Numbered from the stretch's first letter, positions 45,875 to 55,650 are shown. The stretch: DNA of 64,000 nucleotides from Brucella tritici (GCF_902825325.1 NZ_CADEAR010000003.1:124001-188000); one strand, 5' to 3'. A program made the numbers and translations. Notes: generated by a model not told the origin, from the letters alone.

Positions 45875-48800
45875 AGAAGGGATTCAATCTGTCTGACTGG
45901 GCTCTGAATCACCGGTCTCTGGTCTGGTACTTCATGCTTGTCTTTCTGGTGGCCGGTCTCATTTCCTATATCGATCTCGGTCGTGAGGAAGATCCGGAGT
46001 TCACCGTCAAAACGATGGTTGTACAGGCCAACTGGCCCGGCGCTTCTGTCGAGGAAACGCTCAATCAGGTTACGGACCGGCTGGAAAAGAAGCTCGAAGA
46101 ACTGGATACGCTGGATTATACCCGCAGCATAACCACAGCGGGCAAATCGGTCGTGTTTGTATTTCTTAAAGATACGACCAGGGCGGAGCAGGTCAAAAAG
46201 TCATGGACCGAAGTACGCCATCTTCTGAATGATATTCAGAATACGCTGCCGCAGGGCGTTCTCGGACCGTATTTTAATGATCAATTCGGTGACGTTTACG
46301 GAAACGTCTACGCGTTTACGTCGGATGGTCTTTCCATGCGGCAGTTGCGGGACTATGCCGAAAGCACGCGGACAAAAATTCTGACATTGCCCAATGCGGG
46401 CAAGGTCGAACTGATCGGCGCGCAGGATGAGGCAATCTATCTGGAGTTTTCGACCCGTCAGATTGCCGCGCTCGGACTGGACCAACAGGCAATCCTCCAA
46501 GCCCTGCAGGATCAGAATGCGATCACGCCTTCTGGTGTGGTGGAAGCCGGGCCAGAGCGCATTAGTGTGCGTGTCAGCGGGCAATTTAACTCCGAGGCCG
46601 ATTTGCGTGCAGTAAATCTGCGTGTCAATGATCGCTTCTTCCGCCTTTCCGACGTGGCGACGATCACACGGGGCTATGTCGATCCGCCAACATCCATTTT
46701 CCGGGTGAACGGACAAGATGCTATCGGTCTTGGCATTGGCATGAAGCCGAACGGCAATCTGCTCGAATTCGGCGCTGCACTCGACAAGATGATGAGCCAG
46801 GTGACGGCGGAACTGCCTGTCGGAGTTAAGCTATTCAAGGTCGCCGATCAGCCTCAGGTCGTCACGGAAGCTGTTTCTGGCTTTACCAAAGCGCTGTTCG
46901 AGGCCGTCGTCATCGTTCTGGCGGTGAGCTTCGTGAGTCTGGGCGTAAGAGCAGGCTTTGTCGTTTCGCTGTCAATTCCGTTGGTGTTGGCGATCACTTT
47001 CCTGGCGATGTCGCTGATGGATATTTCGTTGCAGCGCGTGTCTCTCGGTGCGCTTATCATCGCACTGGGTCTGCTTGTCGATGATGCGATGATTGCAGTT
47101 GAAATGATGGTAGCGCGACTGGAGGTCGGTGACCCCATCAATAAGGCTGCGACCTATGTATATTCGCACACGGCCTTTCCGATGCTGACGGGTACGCTCG
47201 TCACTATTGCAGGCTTTATCCCCATCGGGCTGAACAACAGTCAGGCTGGCGAATATACCTATACGCTGTTTGTCGTGATTGCGGTTTCATTGCTTGTTTC
47301 ATGGATCGTCGCCGTTCTCTTCGCACCTTTGCTCGGTGTTACGTTCCTGCCGAGGAAGATGAAGGCGCATGAGGAGAAGCATAGCCGTTTCTTCAACATG
47401 TTCTCTCAGGTCCTGCTCGCCTCTATGCGGCACAAATGGATCACGATCATTACGACGATTGCACTTTTCCTCGTCTCGGTTTTTGGCATGGGATTTATCG
47501 AGCGGCAATTCTTTCCGGAATCGGATCGTCCGGAACTGGTACTCGACTGGACGCTGCCCCAGAACAGTTCGATCTCGGATACCAAAGCCCAGATGGAGAA
47601 ATTCGAAGCAACGATGCTCAAGGATAATCCCGATGTGGATCATTGGAGCACCTATATCGGGCAGGGCGCTATCCGCTTCATTCTTTCCTTCGATGTCCAA
47701 CCTGCCAACCCATATTTCGGGCAGATGGTCATCGTTGCGAAAGATCTTGAAGCGCGCGACAGGCTCAAGCAGAAATTCAACGAGGTTCTGCGGAAGGATT
47801 ACGTCGGAACGGACGTCTATGTGAAGTATCTGGAGCTCGGACCGCCAGTTGGTCGTCCGGTTCAGTATCGTATCTCGGGGCCAGATATCCAGAAGCTGCG
47901 CGGCGTCGCGCAGGATTTTGCTGGTATCCTCAGTTCCGACAAGCGACTTGGGGTGGTGAGCTACAACTGGAACGAACCGGGTCGCGTTATCCGCGTCGAC
48001 GTCATGCAGGACAAGGCGAGAAAACTCGGTATCTCCTCCAAGGATATAGCAACAACCCTCAACGGTATTGTCGGCGGTATCACGATCACCCAGGTTCGGG
48101 ATTCGATATATCTGATCGACGTCATTGCGCGAGCGCAGAAACACGAGCGTGACTCGATCGATACGCTGCAGAGCCTTCAGATTGCAACCGGCAACGGGAC
48201 GTCGGTGCCATTGGCGGCGATTGCCAATTTCCGGTATGAACTGGAACAGCCGGTCGTCTATCGCCGTTCACGTATTCCGACGATCACGGTAGCCGCTGGT
48301 ATCATCGACAAGACAATGCCAGATACAATCGTCAAGGATCTGGCGCCAGCCATCAAGACATTCGCAGACAAGCTGCCATCAGGATACTATATTCAGACGG
48401 CGGGGACGGTGGAGGAAAGCGGCAAAAGCCAGGGGCCGATTGCTGCCGTGGTGCCTTTGATGTTGTTCGTCATGGCTACGATCCTGATGATTCAGTTGCA
48501 GAGCTTTCAGCGGTTGTTCCTTGTCGTTGCTGTGGCGCCGCTTGGGCTGATCGGTGTCGTAGCTGCGTTATTGCCGAGTGGCAAACCACTCGGCTTTGTG
48601 GCGATCCTCGGCGTGCTGGCACTGGTTGGCATTCTTATCCGAAACTCGGTCATCCTGATCGTGCAGGTTGAGGAGCATATCACGGAGGGCATGCATCCCT
48701 GGGATGCGGTGACGCAAGCGAGCCAGCATCGAATGCGACCGATCGCTCTGACTGCGGCCGCTGCAAGTCTGGCGCTGATACCGATTGCGCGTGAAGTGTT

Positions 48801-48966
48801 CTGGGGGCCGATGGCCTATGCCATGATGGGCGGTATCATAGCTGGCACGGCAATCACACTGCTGTTCCTGCCAGCGCTTTATGTCGCGTGGTTCCGGATC
48901 AAGGAGCCGGAGCATAAGCCGGATGAGCCGCCAGTTGAGGCGCATCCTGCGCAGCAACCGCATTAA
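45871..48966 (+). CDS. RND-family efflux pump inner-membrane subunit
   Basis: 1031 residues, full RND length, with 12 membrane segments and two large periplasmic loops. The proton-relay acidic pair is seen in L-G-L-L-V-D-D-A-M-I-A-V-E (about 408). The opening R-E-E-D-P-E-F-T-V-K is that of the HAE/AcrB branch. GTG start overlaps the second adaptor's stop. No outer-membrane channel gene follows; a TolC-type partner elsewhere is expected. Ends at a strong terminator. Confidence 0.93.
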   Translation: MKKGFNLSDWALNHRSLVWYFMLVFLVAGLISYIDLGREEDPEFTVKTMVVQANWPGASVEETLNQVTDRLEKKLEELDTLDYTRSITTAGKSVVFVFLKDTTRAEQVKKSWTEVRHLLNDIQNTLPQGVLGPYFNDQFGDVYGNVYAFTSDGLSMRQLRDYAESTRTKILTLPNAGKVELIGAQDEAIYLEFSTRQIAALGLDQQAILQALQDQNAITPSGVVEAGPERISVRVSGQFNSEADLRAVNLRVNDRFFRLSDVATITRGYVDPPTSIFRVNGQDAIGLGIGMKPNGNLLEFGAALDKMMSQVTAELPVGVKLFKVADQPQVVTEAVSGFTKALFEAVVIVLAVSFVSLGVRAGFVVSLSIPLVLAITFLAMSLMDISLQRVSLGALIIALGLLVDDAMIAVEMMVARLEVGDPINKAATYVYSHTAFPMLTGTLVTIAGFIPIGLNNSQAGEYTYTLFVVIAVSLLVSWIVAVLFAPLLGVTFLPRKMKAHEEKHSRFFNMFSQVLLASMRHKWITIITTIALFLVSVFGMGFIERQFFPESDRPELVLDWTLPQNSSISDTKAQMEKFEATMLKDNPDVDHWSTYIGQGAIRFILSFDVQPANPYFGQMVIVAKDLEARDRLKQKFNEVLRKDYVGTDVYVKYLELGPPVGRPVQYRISGPDIQKLRGVAQDFAGILSSDKRLGVVSYNWNEPGRVIRVDVMQDKARKLGISSKDIATTLNGIVGGITITQVRDSIYLIDVIARAQKHERDSIDTLQSLQIATGNGTSVPLAAIANFRYELEQPVVYRRSRIPTITVAAGIIDKTMPDTIVKDLAPAIKTFADKLPSGYYIQTAGTVEESGKSQGPIAAVVPLMLFVMATILMIQLQSFQRLFLVVAVAPLGLIGVVAALLPSGKPLGFVAILGVLALVGILIRNSVILIVQVEEHITEGMHPWDAVTQASQHRMRPIALTAAAASLALIPIAREVFWGPMAYAMMGGIIAGTAITLLFLPALYVAWFRIKEPEHKPDEPPVEAHPAQQPH

Positions 48967-48967
48967 A

Positions 48968-48997
48968 CAAAAAGCCCGGTCACGACCGGGCTTTTTT
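48968..48997 (+). terminator. Rho-independent terminator of the RND operon
   Basis: AAAAGCCCGGT, loop CACG, ACCGGGCTTTT, then T's. Starts two bases after the pump stop codon. Confidence 0.92.
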
Positions 48998-49019
48998 CAT
49001 GAGATTGTCACTTGTCATT

Positions 49020-49060
49020 GGTTCTATATAGGTTCTATTATGTAAAGTATGAATAGAACC
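49020..49060. promoter_or_regulatory. Candidate operator cluster overlapping the GntR start codon
   Basis: GGTTCTAT at 49020-49027 and 49031-49038 (11 bases apart, one helical turn) and the inverse ATAGAACC at 49053-49060, which lies in codons 2-4 of the regulator. No Shine-Dalgarno is seen before ATG 49049. The arrangement predicts autoregulation of the nag operon. Confidence 0.6.
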
Positions 49061-49816
49061 ACATTGATCACGGCTATCGAAGAGCGTGGCTTGCACGACC
49101 CGCAGCTGACGGGGCCGCTTTACCGGAACCTTGCGCGCATTCTCGGTGAACTGATCGAGGAAGGGCAGCTTGCGCCCGCGGTGGGCCTGCCGCCGGAGCG
49201 CGATTTGGCGGAACAGCTTGGCATCGGCCGCATCACCGTTCGCAATGCCTATAAGGAATTGCTGACACAGGGCGCGGTGGAGGCGCGACGTGGCAGCGGC
49301 ACCTTCGTTGCCGAGCGGCCTGCCCGTATCAGCCAGCATCTCTGGCGGCTGACTTCGTTTTCCGAGGACATGCTGTCACGCGGCAAGGAGCCGGGCGCGC
49401 GCGTTGTCACCAACAAGGTCGACAGGCCGTCGCCCGACGAGGCTTTCCGGCTGGGGATCGGTGTCGATACGACGGTGGTGCGGCTGGATCGTCTGCGTCT
49501 TGCCGATGGCGTTCCGATGGCCTTCGAGCGGGCGGTGGTTCCGCGCCATTATCTGGATAAGGATCGTGTCGAAGAAGCCTCGCTTTATGGCGCATTGGCG
49601 CGGCGTGGCCACAAGCCGGTGCGCGCCTTGCAGCGTCTGACAGCAGTTACACTCGACCCCGGTACGGCACGCCTGCTTGGTGTGCATCGGGGAGCGCCCG
49701 CGCTTTTGATCGAGCGTGTCTCGCATCTCGAGGACGACCGGATCGTCGAATATACCCGTTCGCATTATCGCGCCGATGCCTATGACTTCGTCGCGGAACT
49801 GAAAATTGGAGAATGA
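49049..49816 (+). CDS. GntR/HutC-family regulator of amino-sugar use
   Basis: 255 residues: GntR winged helix (about 28-92; P-P-E-R-D-L-A-E-Q-L-G-I-G-R-I-T-V-R) and UTRA domain (about 110-250; P-M-A-F-E-R-A-V-V-P). It heads the nag operon and overlaps the next gene by ATGA, as in NagR/NagQ-type regulators that sense GlcN-6-P or GlcNAc-6-P. A repeated GGTTCTAT element covers its start region. No ribosome-binding site is visible, so translation may be leaderless or weak. Confidence 0.85.
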   Translation: MNRTTLITAIEERGLHDPQLTGPLYRNLARILGELIEEGQLAPAVGLPPERDLAEQLGIGRITVRNAYKELLTQGAVEARRGSGTFVAERPARISQHLWRLTSFSEDMLSRGKEPGARVVTNKVDRPSPDEAFRLGIGVDTTVVRLDRLRLADGVPMAFERAVVPRHYLDKDRVEEASLYGALARRGHKPVRALQRLTAVTLDPGTARLLGVHRGAPALLIERVSHLEDDRIVEYTRSHYRADAYDFVAELKIGE

Positions 49817-50850
49817 CCATGAATAGCCCTTCCTCCCTGATGCTGCAGGAAACAGAACAGTCGCCTGCCGTCGTCGTCGGTCTGCTTGAGAAGGAGGCGG
49901 GCACCTTTGCGGAGATAGCACGCATTTTCCAGAAGAGCGAACCTGCCGTCATCACGACCGCCGCGCGCGGTTCGTCCGATCATGCGGCGACATTCTTCAA
50001 ATATCTGATGGAAATCACGATGGGTATTCCGGTAGCATCCATCGGGCCTTCGGTGGCATCGGTCTATGGTTCCAAGCTGAAGCTCAAGAACGGACTGCAT
50101 TTCACCGTGTCGCAGTCCGGCGCCAGCCCCGACATTGTCGCGGCGCAGGAAGCTGCCAAAAAGGGTGGTGCAACCACAATTGCGGTCGTGAACGTTGTCG
50201 ATAGCCCGCTTGGCAATGCCGCCGATGTCGTGCTGGCGTTGAACGCCGGTGAAGAAAAGAGTGTTGCCGCAACCAAGTCGTTCATTGCTGCAGTTGCAGC
50301 GCTTTCGGGGGTGGTGGCGTCGGCCAGCGGCGATGCAAGCCTGCAGGCCGGGCTGCAACGCCTGCCGGAGGCGCTTTCTGCAACACGGCCCGATGGTCGC
50401 GAAGCAGTTGAAAATCTCCTTTTCAATGCCCGCTCGCTTTATACGGGCGGTCGCGGCACGGCCTTTGCGATTGCGCTCGAAGCGGCGCTGAAGGCAAAGG
50501 AAACCGCCAACATCCATGCGGAGGCTTTCTCGCTGGCGGAGCTGATGCACGGGCCGATGCGTCTTGTGGAAGAGGGGTTTCCGATCATTTCCTTCCTGCC
50601 GCGTGATGAAGCTTTCGACACCAATATGCAGGCCCTGAAGCGACTGCATTCGTTCGGGGCGAGCATTGTGTCGCTATCCGATGCGGAAACGCCGGGCTTC
50701 CGGCTGCCGTCGGCAAGCACGGGCAATGCGCATCTCGATCCGCTGGTTTCCCTCATCAATTATTACCGCGTCATTGAAGCGGTCACGCGCCGCAAGGGTT
50801 TTGACCCTGATAAGCCGCGCAATCTCAACAAGGTTACGGTGACGGTATGA
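49813..50850 (+). CDS. SIS-domain glucosamine-6-phosphate deaminase (NagB-II type)
   Basis: 345 residues with two SIS domains (about 45-165 and 190-325), like the isomerase half of GlmS without the amidotransferase part. Motifs are A-A-R-G-S-S-D-H-A (about 50), V-S-Q-S-G-A-S-P-D (about 98), E-K-S-V-A-A-T-K-S-F (about 148) and A-E-A-F-S-L-A-E-L-M-H-G-P (about 240). Members deaminate GlcN-6-P to fructose-6-P (NagB-II of Shewanella and alphaproteobacteria). Overlaps nagA by ATGA. Confidence 0.85.
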   Translation: MTMNSPSSLMLQETEQSPAVVVGLLEKEAGTFAEIARIFQKSEPAVITTAARGSSDHAATFFKYLMEITMGIPVASIGPSVASVYGSKLKLKNGLHFTVSQSGASPDIVAAQEAAKKGGATTIAVVNVVDSPLGNAADVVLALNAGEEKSVAATKSFIAAVAALSGVVASASGDASLQAGLQRLPEALSATRPDGREAVENLLFNARSLYTGGRGTAFAIALEAALKAKETANIHAEAFSLAELMHGPMRLVEEGFPIISFLPRDEAFDTNMQALKRLHSFGASIVSLSDAETPGFRLPSASTGNAHLDPLVSLINYYRVIEAVTRRKGFDPDKPRNLNKVTVTV

Positions 50851-52013
50851 CCAGGAAATCGGCAATAGCAGGCGCGCGCATTTTTGATGGCGAGCGCTTT
50901 CATGACCAAAGTGCGCTGGTGTTCAGTGATGGCAAGATCGAGGCCATGGTGCCGGAAGCCTCACTTGGCGAAGCCCATGATGTCGAGCGCCTGAACGGTG
51001 GTGTTTTGGCGCCCGGCTTCATCGATGCGCAGGTTAATGGCGGTGGCGGGCGCATGCTCAACGATCAGCCCACGTCCGAGACCATGTTCGTGATTGCCAA
51101 GGGGCATCGCAAATATGGAACGACGAGCCTTTTGCCGACGTTGATCACCGATACAACGCCGGTACGCGACCACGCCATTGAAGCGGCAATAGAAGCGGTC
51201 AAGGCCGACAAGGGCGTTGCCGGTCTCCATCTCGAAGGGCCGCATCTGGCCCCGGCAAGGAAGGGCGCTCATCTGGCGGAACTGATGCGTCCCGTCAATG
51301 ATGCCGATATTGCGCTCTATATCCATACGGCAAGGCAGGTCGGGACATTACTGGTCACGCTTGCCGCAGAACAGGTCACACCTGAGCAGGTGCGCCGCCT
51401 GAGCGAAGGCGGTGTCGTCGTCAGCATCGGCCACAGTGACACTACCGCCGAAGAGGCGTTCAAGCGTTTCGATGCCGGTGCGCGAAGCGTGACCCATCTT
51501 TTCAACGCCATGAGCCAGATCGGCCATCGTGCGCCGGGTCTGGCAGGGGCAGCGCTTGACCATCCCGATATCTGGTGCGGCATCGTTGCCGATGGCCACC
51601 ATGTCGATCCGATGGCGCTGCGGCTTGCCTTGCGGGCGAAGCGGGGAGATGCCCACCTTTTCTTCGTAACGGATGCTATGGCTCTGGTTGGTTCGGACTC
51701 TGAAAGCTTCGAAATCAACGGACGTGCTGTCCGTCGTGTGCCGGGCGGCATCTGCTCCAAGCTTGTGCTGGCGGATGGCACCATTGCCGGTTCCGATCTT
51801 GATATGGCGTCGGCAGTGCGTTTCGGCGTGGCCGAGCTGGAGCTGACGCTGGCCGAGGCACTGCGCATGGCGAGTCAATATCCGGCGCGCTATTTGCGTC
51901 TCAATGATCGCGGCACGTTCCGTCCTGGCATGCGGATGGATGCAGTCCATCTTGACGACGGGCTGTTTGCGAAAGCCACATGGCTTTCGGGTGAAAAGCA
52001 GATAGCAGGGTAA
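50847..52013 (+). CDS. nagA: N-acetylglucosamine-6-phosphate deacetylase
   Basis: 388-residue amidohydrolase (EC 3.5.1.25). Metal and substrate motifs are H-L-E-G-P-H (about 127), G-H-S-D-T-T-A-E-E (about 195), H-L-F-N-A-M (about 215) and F-V-T-D-A-M (about 275), with the catalytic Asp in the last. It converts GlcNAc-6-P to GlcN-6-P and acetate, feeding the SIS deaminase encoded just upstream. Confidence 0.93.
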   Translation: MTRKSAIAGARIFDGERFHDQSALVFSDGKIEAMVPEASLGEAHDVERLNGGVLAPGFIDAQVNGGGGRMLNDQPTSETMFVIAKGHRKYGTTSLLPTLITDTTPVRDHAIEAAIEAVKADKGVAGLHLEGPHLAPARKGAHLAELMRPVNDADIALYIHTARQVGTLLVTLAAEQVTPEQVRRLSEGGVVVSIGHSDTTAEEAFKRFDAGARSVTHLFNAMSQIGHRAPGLAGAALDHPDIWCGIVADGHHVDPMALRLALRAKRGDAHLFFVTDAMALVGSDSESFEINGRAVRRVPGGICSKLVLADGTIAGSDLDMASAVRFGVAELELTLAEALRMASQYPARYLRLNDRGTFRPGMRMDAVHLDDGLFAKATWLSGEKQIAG

Positions 52014-52018
52014 GGCTG

Positions 52019-52747
52019 ATGACGGAAATCACCGATCGTTATTTCAATGATCTGATAGCCCGGCTTTCCGGTCTGCGTGATCGCCTTGCCGAGCCGATGG
52101 CCAAAGCCGCTGAGCTCATTGCCACTGCGGCCACGGCAGATCGTCGGGTCTATGTGTTTGGTACCGGCCATTCGCATATGATGGCGGAAGAATTGCATTA
52201 TCGCGCTGGCGGGCTGGCGATTACCGTGCCGATCCTTTGCGGCGCGATCATGCTGCAGGACGGCGCGGTGGCAAGCTCGCATTTTGAGCGGATTGAAGGG
52301 GCCGTACTTCCGATTCTCGAGCGCTACGGCATTCGCGAAGGCGACGTGTTGATCGTCGTATCGAATTCCGGCGTCAATGCTGCTCCCATTGAAGCGGCGC
52401 GCTTTGCACGCGAGCAGGGGGCCGCCGTCATTGCGGTTACCTCTGTCACCTATTCCAACGCCATCGCCAAAGGCCGCACACAACTGCTTTCTCTGGCCGA
52501 TGTCGTACTGGATAATGATGCGCCTGCTGGCGATGCGGTGCTGGAAGTCGAAGGCAGTGCTTTGAAGGTCGGCCCGGTTTCGACTGCCCTTGGTGTTACG
52601 ATCCTCAATGCCATTTTTGCCGATGTCGCGGCAAGGCTGGTGGGTGAGGGCGATGCACCAATTTATCTGAGCGCCAACATGCCGGGCTCCGGCGACGTGA
52701 ACCGTTCGCTAGTTGCCCGCTACCGTAATCGCAATCCGCATCTTTAA
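52019..52747 (+). CDS. SIS-domain sugar-binding protein (UPF0309 type)
   Basis: 242 residues, one SIS domain (about 25-200): [11 protein letters not shown] (about 49), [12 protein letters not shown] (about 118). The pattern is that of the UPF0309 family, phospho-sugar isomerase-like proteins found beside nag genes. Six bases after nagA. Reaction not established; isomerisation or epimerisation of an amino-sugar phosphate is plausible. Its stop codon adjoins a long palindromic element. Confidence 0.8.
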   Translation: MTEITDRYFNDLIARLSGLRDRLAEPMAKAAELIATAATADRRVYVFGTGHSHMMAEELHYRAGGLAITVPILCGAIMLQDGAVASSHFERIEGAVLPILERYGIREGDVLIVVSNSGVNAAPIEAARFAREQGAAVIAVTSVTYSNAIAKGRTQLLSLADVVLDNDAPAGDAVLEVEGSALKVGPVSTALGVTILNAIFADVAARLVGEGDAPIYLSANMPGSGDVNRSLVARYRNRNPHL

Positions 52748-52888
52748 GTGTCTGATCCAAAAGTCGCCACGCCGGTTTGCAAATGGCGATTTCCGCGCTT
52801 CCGGTGCTCAGGTACCTTTAAGTACGCTGCGCTCCAGTTCTCGAAATCACCATTTTCGTCACGGTCAGCCGCTTTTTGATTCAGACAC
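52748..52888. repeat. 141-base imperfect palindromic element, copy A
   Basis: Outer arms GTGTCTGATCCAAAAG (52748-52763) and CTTTTTGATTCAGACAC (52872-52888); middle arms AAATGGCGATTTC and GAAATCACCATTT; core 52795-52842 shared with the element at 53938-54029 (GCGCTTCCGGTGCTCA then AGTACGCTGCGC). It starts right after the stop codon of the SIS gene and could fold into one long hairpin. The remaining 150 bases to purU show only its ribosome site. Confidence 0.85.
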
Positions 52889-53037
52889 GATCAAAATAGA
52901 GCAATCTTTCTTCCAAAGTTGCTTGATAGCGCAATCCGGTCAGTGCATTACGCATTCTGGCATGGCGGGGGCCGCATCGTGAACTAGTTTCAAGGCGCGC
53001 GCCCTGGCTTGCGCCTTCGAAAATTTGAGGAAGTCCG

Positions 53038-53922
53038 ATGCATAATTTTGTCTTGACCGTCACCTGCAAGTCCACTCGCGGTATCGTTGCCGCGATTTCG
53101 GGTTATCTTGCGGGCAAGGGTTGCAACATCATCGATAGCGCCCAGTTTGACGATCTGGACACCGGTCGTTTTTTCATGCGCGTCAGCTTTATCTCCGAAG
53201 AAGGCGTCGTTCTCGATGTTCTGCGTGAAGGTTTTGCGCCCGTGGCAGCTCCGTTCGAGATGGAATTTGAATTCCACGACAATGCGCAACGGACTAAAAC
53301 GCTTCTGATGGTTTCGCGTTTCGGCCATTGCCTGAACGATCTGCTTTATCGCTGGAAGATCGGTGCGTTGCCGATTGATATTGTCGGCGTGGTGTCGAAC
53401 CATTTCGATTATCAGAAGGTTGTCGTCAATCACGACATTCCGTTCCACCATATCGCCGTCACCAAGGCCAACAAGCCGGAGGCAGAACAGCGCCTTCTGG
53501 ATATTGTCGATGATACAGGCACGGAGCTGGTGGTTCTTGCCCGTTACATGCAGGTTCTGTCCGATCAGCTCTGCCAGAAGATGTCGGGCAAGATCATCAA
53601 CATTCATCATTCCTTCCTGCCGTCCTTCAAGGGCGCGAATCCTTACAAGCAGGCTTATGAGCGCGGCGTGAAGTTGATTGGCGCCACGGCGCATTATGTG
53701 ACCGCAGATCTCGATGAAGGTCCGATCATTGAGCAGGACGTTGCGCGCATTACCCATGCGCAGAGCGCTGCTGATTACGTGTCGATTGGCCGTGATGTCG
53801 AAGCGCAGGTTCTGGCACGCGCTGTTCACGCGCATATTCATCACCGTTCGTTTCTCAACGGCAATCGCACAGTCGTATTCCCGGCTAGCCCCGGGTCGTT
53901 CGCCTCCGAACGCATGGGGTGA
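53038..53922 (+). CDS. purU: Formyltetrahydrofolate deformylase
   Basis: 294 residues (EC 3.5.1.10): N-terminal ACT domain (about 5-85; T-C-K-S-T-R-G-I-V-A) and C-terminal formyltransferase-like hydrolase domain (about 90-285). The catalytic Asn-His-Asp set is in I-N-I-H-H-S-F-L-P (about 183) and T-A-D-L-D-E-G-P-I (about 222). It releases formate from 10-formyl-THF, balancing one-carbon pools. GAGGAAG precedes ATG. Palindromic elements lie on both sides, so it is probably monocistronic. Confidence 0.95.
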   Translation: MHNFVLTVTCKSTRGIVAAISGYLAGKGCNIIDSAQFDDLDTGRFFMRVSFISEEGVVLDVLREGFAPVAAPFEMEFEFHDNAQRTKTLLMVSRFGHCLNDLLYRWKIGALPIDIVGVVSNHFDYQKVVVNHDIPFHHIAVTKANKPEAEQRLLDIVDDTGTELVVLARYMQVLSDQLCQKMSGKIINIHHSFLPSFKGANPYKQAYERGVKLIGATAHYVTADLDEGPIIEQDVARITHAQSAADYVSIGRDVEAQVLARAVHAHIHHRSFLNGNRTVVFPASPGSFASERMG

Positions 53923-53937
53923 TATTGCGGCTCTGGC

Positions 53938-54029
53938 GGCCTGCAAATCGCGTCTTTTTGCGCTTCCGGTGCTCACGTACTCAAGTACGCTGCGCGCCGG
54001 TTCTCAAAAGCCATGATTTTCGGCAGGCC
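53938..54029. repeat. 92-base imperfect palindromic element, copy B
   Basis: Outer arms GGCCTGC (53938-53944) and GCAGGCC (54023-54029); core 53960-54005 with GCGCTTCCGGTGCTCACGTAC, then AAGTACGCTGCGCGCCGG. The core is about 85% like that of copy A; the outer arms differ. It follows the purU stop by 15 bases. Confidence 0.82.
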
Positions 54030-54068
54030 ATAACCACAATCTCCGCTAATCACTGATGTTGCGTCAAT

Positions 54069-54096
54069 AAAAAACCCCGCCAAAGCGGGGTTTTCT
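54069..54096. terminator. Bidirectional terminator between purU and amaB
   Basis: AAAACCCCGC (54071-54080), CAAA, GCGGGGTTTT (54085-54094), flanked by A and T runs. Ends purU on the plus and amaB on the minus strand. Confidence 0.92.
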
Positions 54097-54117
54097 TTTG
54101 ATCTGTAATAAGATCGA

Positions 54118-55650
54118 TTAGTCGATGTCGAAGGAAACGCCCTGTGCGAGCGGCAGAGCCTTCGAGTAGTTGATGGTGTTGGTTGCGCGGCGCATGTAGC
54201 CCTTCCATGCATCCGAACCCGATTCACGACCGCCGCCGGTTTCCTTTTCACCGCCGAATGCGCCGCCGATTTCAGCACCCGAAGTACCGATATTGACGTT
54301 TGCAATGCCGCAATCCGAACCTTCAGCCGAGAGGAAACGTTCTGCTTCCTGCAGGTTGAGCGTAAAGATCGAAGAGGACAGGCCTGCGCCGACTTCGTTG
54401 TGGCTTGCCAGCACGTCGTCGAAGTCCGAATACTTCATGACATACAGGATCGGCGCGAAGGTTTCTTCGAGAACCGGACCTTCCTGCTTCGGCATTTCGA
54501 CGATAGCCGGACGCACATAGTAAGCGTTTTCATGGCCAGCATCGACGCGTTCGCCGCCCTGTACCTTGCCGCCGTGAGCAGCAGCTTCCTTAAGCGCCTT
54601 CTGCATGTTGTCGAAAGCAACCTTGTCGATCAGCGGACCGACCAGAGCGCTGGTTTCGAGCGGCGAACCAACGGTGACGCTGGCATATGCCTTCTGCAGA
54701 CGCGGAACGAGAGCGTCGTAAACGCTTTCATGCACGAAGAGGCGACGCAAGGTGGTGCAGCGCTGACCGGCGGTGCCCATTGCGCCGAAGGCGATTGCGC
54801 GCAGCGCCATGTCGAGATCGGCTGAGGGGCAGACGATACCGGCATTGTTGCCGCCGAGCTCGAGAATCGCACGAGCAAAACGCTTGGCAAGGCGCGGACC
54901 GACTTCGCGGCCCATGCGGGTCGAACCGGTTGCCGAAACGACTGGAACCTTCGGGCTGTCAACGAGGACTTCACCGATTTCACGGTCACCAAGCAGAAGT
55001 AGCGAAATACCCTCCGGTGCATCGCCGAAACGCTTCAGTGCGCGCTTGAAGATCGCATCGCAGGCAAGAGCGGTCAGAAGGGTCTTTTCAGATGGCTTCC
55101 AGACGACCGAGTTGCCGCACACGATTGCCAGAGCGGCATTCCATGACCAGACCGCCACGGGGAAGTTGAAGGCAGAGATAACGCCGACAACGCCGAGTGG
55201 ATGCCAGGTTTCCATCATGCGATGGCCAGCACGTTCGGTTGCAATGGTGAGGCCGTAAAGCTGGCGCGACAGACCGACTGCGAAATCGCAGATGTCGATC
55301 ATTTCCTGTACTTCGCCGAGGCCTTCCGAAGGGATCTTGCCAGCTTCGAGCGAAACGAGACGGCCAAGGTCTTCCTTGGAAGCGCGCAGCTCTTCACCAA
55401 GCAGACGGATCAGTTCGCCGCGCTTCGGTGCCGGAACGTTGCGCCAGGCGCGGAAAGCTTCGTCAGCCTTGTCGATGATCTTGACTGCGTCTTCCTTGCT
55501 GTGGGTCTTGACCGCAGCAATCTGTTCGCCCGAAACGGGGCTGAAACCGGCAAGGTCGCCGCCGGTATAGGCGGATGCATCTACGCCGAGTTTGGAAAGC
55601 AGATCGGCGGCTTCCTTCTTCACGTCGATTTTTCTAACAGCGGTGTTCAT
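54118..55650 (-). CDS. amaB: L-aminoadipate-semialdehyde dehydrogenase (AmaB, antiquitin family)
   Basis: 510-residue ALDH7-type enzyme. Motifs are F-N-F-P-V-A-V-W-S-W-N near residue 170, the general-base Glu in L-E-L-G-G-N-N (about 270) and the nucleophile in G-Q-R-C-T-T-L-R (about 304). AmaB of Pseudomonas putida oxidises piperideine-6-carboxylate / 2-aminoadipate semialdehyde to 2-aminoadipate in pipecolate and lysine breakdown. Co-directional with hglS and near amaA, which supports this call. GAGAGGAAAG precedes the ATG. Confidence 0.88.
   Translation of the reverse strand: MNTAVRKIDVKKEAADLLSKLGVDASAYTGGDLAGFSPVSGEQIAAVKTHSKEDAVKIIDKADEAFRAWRNVPAPKRGELIRLLGEELRASKEDLGRLVSLEAGKIPSEGLGEVQEMIDICDFAVGLSRQLYGLTIATERAGHRMMETWHPLGVVGVISAFNFPVAVWSWNAALAIVCGNSVVWKPSEKTLLTALACDAIFKRALKRFGDAPEGISLLLLGDREIGEVLVDSPKVPVVSATGSTRMGREVGPRLAKRFARAILELGGNNAGIVCPSADLDMALRAIAFGAMGTAGQRCTTLRRLFVHESVYDALVPRLQKAYASVTVGSPLETSALVGPLIDKVAFDNMQKALKEAAAHGGKVQGGERVDAGHENAYYVRPAIVEMPKQEGPVLEETFAPILYVMKYSDFDDVLASHNEVGAGLSSSIFTLNLQEAERFLSAEGSDCGIANVNIGTSGAEIGGAFGGEKETGGGRESGSDAWKGYMRRATNTINYSKALPLAQGVSFDID

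Noticed and set aside
52990-53976. 328-codon minus-strand frame opposite purU
   Set aside because: Mirror of purU with no ribosome site; the sense protein has ACT and formyltransferase motifs.
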